Shown here: piece by piece, positions 63,614 to 64,000 of the stretch
How positions within the stretch are numbered: position 1 is the stretch's first letter
Layout of the letters: every line of letters starts with the position of its first letter
Source: Bacteroides sp.
GTDB taxonomy: Bacteria; Bacteroidota; Bacteroidia; Bacteroidales; Muribaculaceae
Reading direction: 5' to 3'
DNA: 64,000 nt
Assembly (NCBI GenBank): GCA_014802105.1
Contig: JAAVCX010000031.1
Span: 1 to 64,000, forward strand
The notes under the pieces: generated by a model
What the model saw: the letters and a program-made list of their open reading frames with translations, nothing else
Databases searched by the model: none
What the model was told of the DNA's origin: nothing
Translations under genes and position numbers: made by a program

Positions 63614-64000
63614 GAAAAAATATAATATAGCGGTAGCCGGTACAGGTTATGTCGGTTTGAGTATAGCCACTCTATTGGCTCAGCACAATAGAGTGACGGC
63701 GGTAGATGTCGTGGCTGATAAGGTCGATAAGATCAATGCCAGAATTTCTCCGATCCAGGACGACTATATAGAGAAATATCTGGCCGAGAAGGAGCTCGAT
63801 CTCAGTGCTACGCTCGACGGCGCGGAGGCTTATCGCGATGCTGACTTTGTGGTCATAGCCGCTCCTACCAACTATGATCCGTCGACCAACCGTTTTGACA
63901 CCCATCATATTGAGGATGTGATCGACCTGGTGATCAGCGTCAATCCGCGAGCCGTGATGATAATCAAGTCGACTATCCCTGTCGGATATTGCCGGTCGCT
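63612..64000 (+). CDS. UDP-glucose 6-dehydrogenase family, N-terminal part (cut by window end)
   Basis: 129 codons visible and still open at base 64000. NAD loop VAGTGYVGLSIATLLAQ at the N-terminus, VVIAAPTNYDPSTNRFDT and VMIIKSTIPVG are typical of UDP-glucose/GDP-mannose dehydrogenases; the APTNYD form favours UDP-glucose dehydrogenase making UDP-glucuronate. In Bacteroidales such genes often begin capsule or exopolysaccharide loci, which may continue past the window. The catalytic Cys and C-terminal domain are not visible. Confidence 0.9.
   Translation, partial: MKKYNIAVAGTGYVGLSIATLLAQHNRVTAVDVVADKVDKINARISPIQDDYIEKYLAEKELDLSATLDGAEAYRDADFVVIAAPTNYDPSTNRFDTHHIEDVIDLVISVNPRAVMIIKSTIPVGYCRS

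Noticed and set aside
62388-64000. tRNA or riboswitch in the intergenic gaps of the window
   Set aside because: Scanned the longer gaps (13.8, 16.3, 21.5, 23.1, 52.1, 62.4 and 63.4 kb) for cloverleaf arms, CCA ends and known riboswitch cores by eye and saw none; a covariance-model search would be decisive.

Overview
The window (about 55% GC by eye) looks like chromosomal DNA of a Bacteroidales bacterium, most plausibly a gut Muribaculaceae-like lineage (family placement is inference). The signs are a SusC/SusD/SusE locus, a PorU-type C25 sortase of the type IX secretion system (T9SS), a surface protein with a short T9SS-like C-terminal tail, the DUF3822-rsmD pair, the sppA-lpxK-punA-thiL order, NspC polyamine synthesis, and Bacteroidetes-type promoter boxes (TTTG, about 19-20 bp, TAnnTTTG). 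Shine-Dalgarno sequences are largely absent. Nearly all genes are intact housekeeping genes. I see no rRNA, tRNA, transposase, integrase, prophage or CRISPR array.

Layout. 1-9.2 kb (+): end of panC, panD, ffh, folD, then mtn and luxS (activated methyl cycle and AI-2), an overlapping AlbA_2-domain gene, a GH25 lysozyme lipoprotein and porU. A 26-bp perfect hairpin ends this block against 9.3-21.5 kb (-): M16 peptidase, a RecB-like nuclease, mazG, a secreted surface protein bracketed by two complex repeat arrays, pgi, gpsA, lysS and a DUF805 protein. 21.8-38.1 kb (+): gdhA, susC-susD-susE, DUF3822, rsmD, yqeY, serS, rbfA, a LolC/E-type permease, a mannose-1-phosphate guanylyltransferase and a RelA/SpoT enzyme. 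38.2-52.1 kb (-): a TolC-CusA-CusB heavy-metal efflux operon whose adaptor carries 25 histidines in 50 residues, a tandem-repeat secreted protein, thiL-punA-lpxK-sppA, and glutamine synthetase. 52.4-55.4 kb (+): M18 aminopeptidase and gpmI. 55.4-62.4 kb (-): radC, a glycosyltransferase, nspC, a UvrD/PcrA helicase and a C69 dipeptidase. 62.6-64 kb (+): aquaporin and the start of a UDP-glucose dehydrogenase cut by the window end.

Functional themes are one-carbon and methyl-cycle chemistry (folD, mtn, luxS), translation and ribosome maturation (ffh, lysS, serS, rsmD, rbfA), nitrogen assimilation (gdhA, glnA), envelope biogenesis (porU, lpxK, LolC/E-like permease, manC) and glycan uptake.

I found no convincing new multi-gene system. 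The most unusual material is non-coding: two near-identical, self-complementary repeat arrays on either side of one surface-protein gene; short tandem repeats that abut start codons (ffh, folD, thiL); a palindrome TTAAG-AGTTA-CTTAA recurring upstream of several genes; and a terminator that overlaps the likely promoter of the metal-efflux operon.
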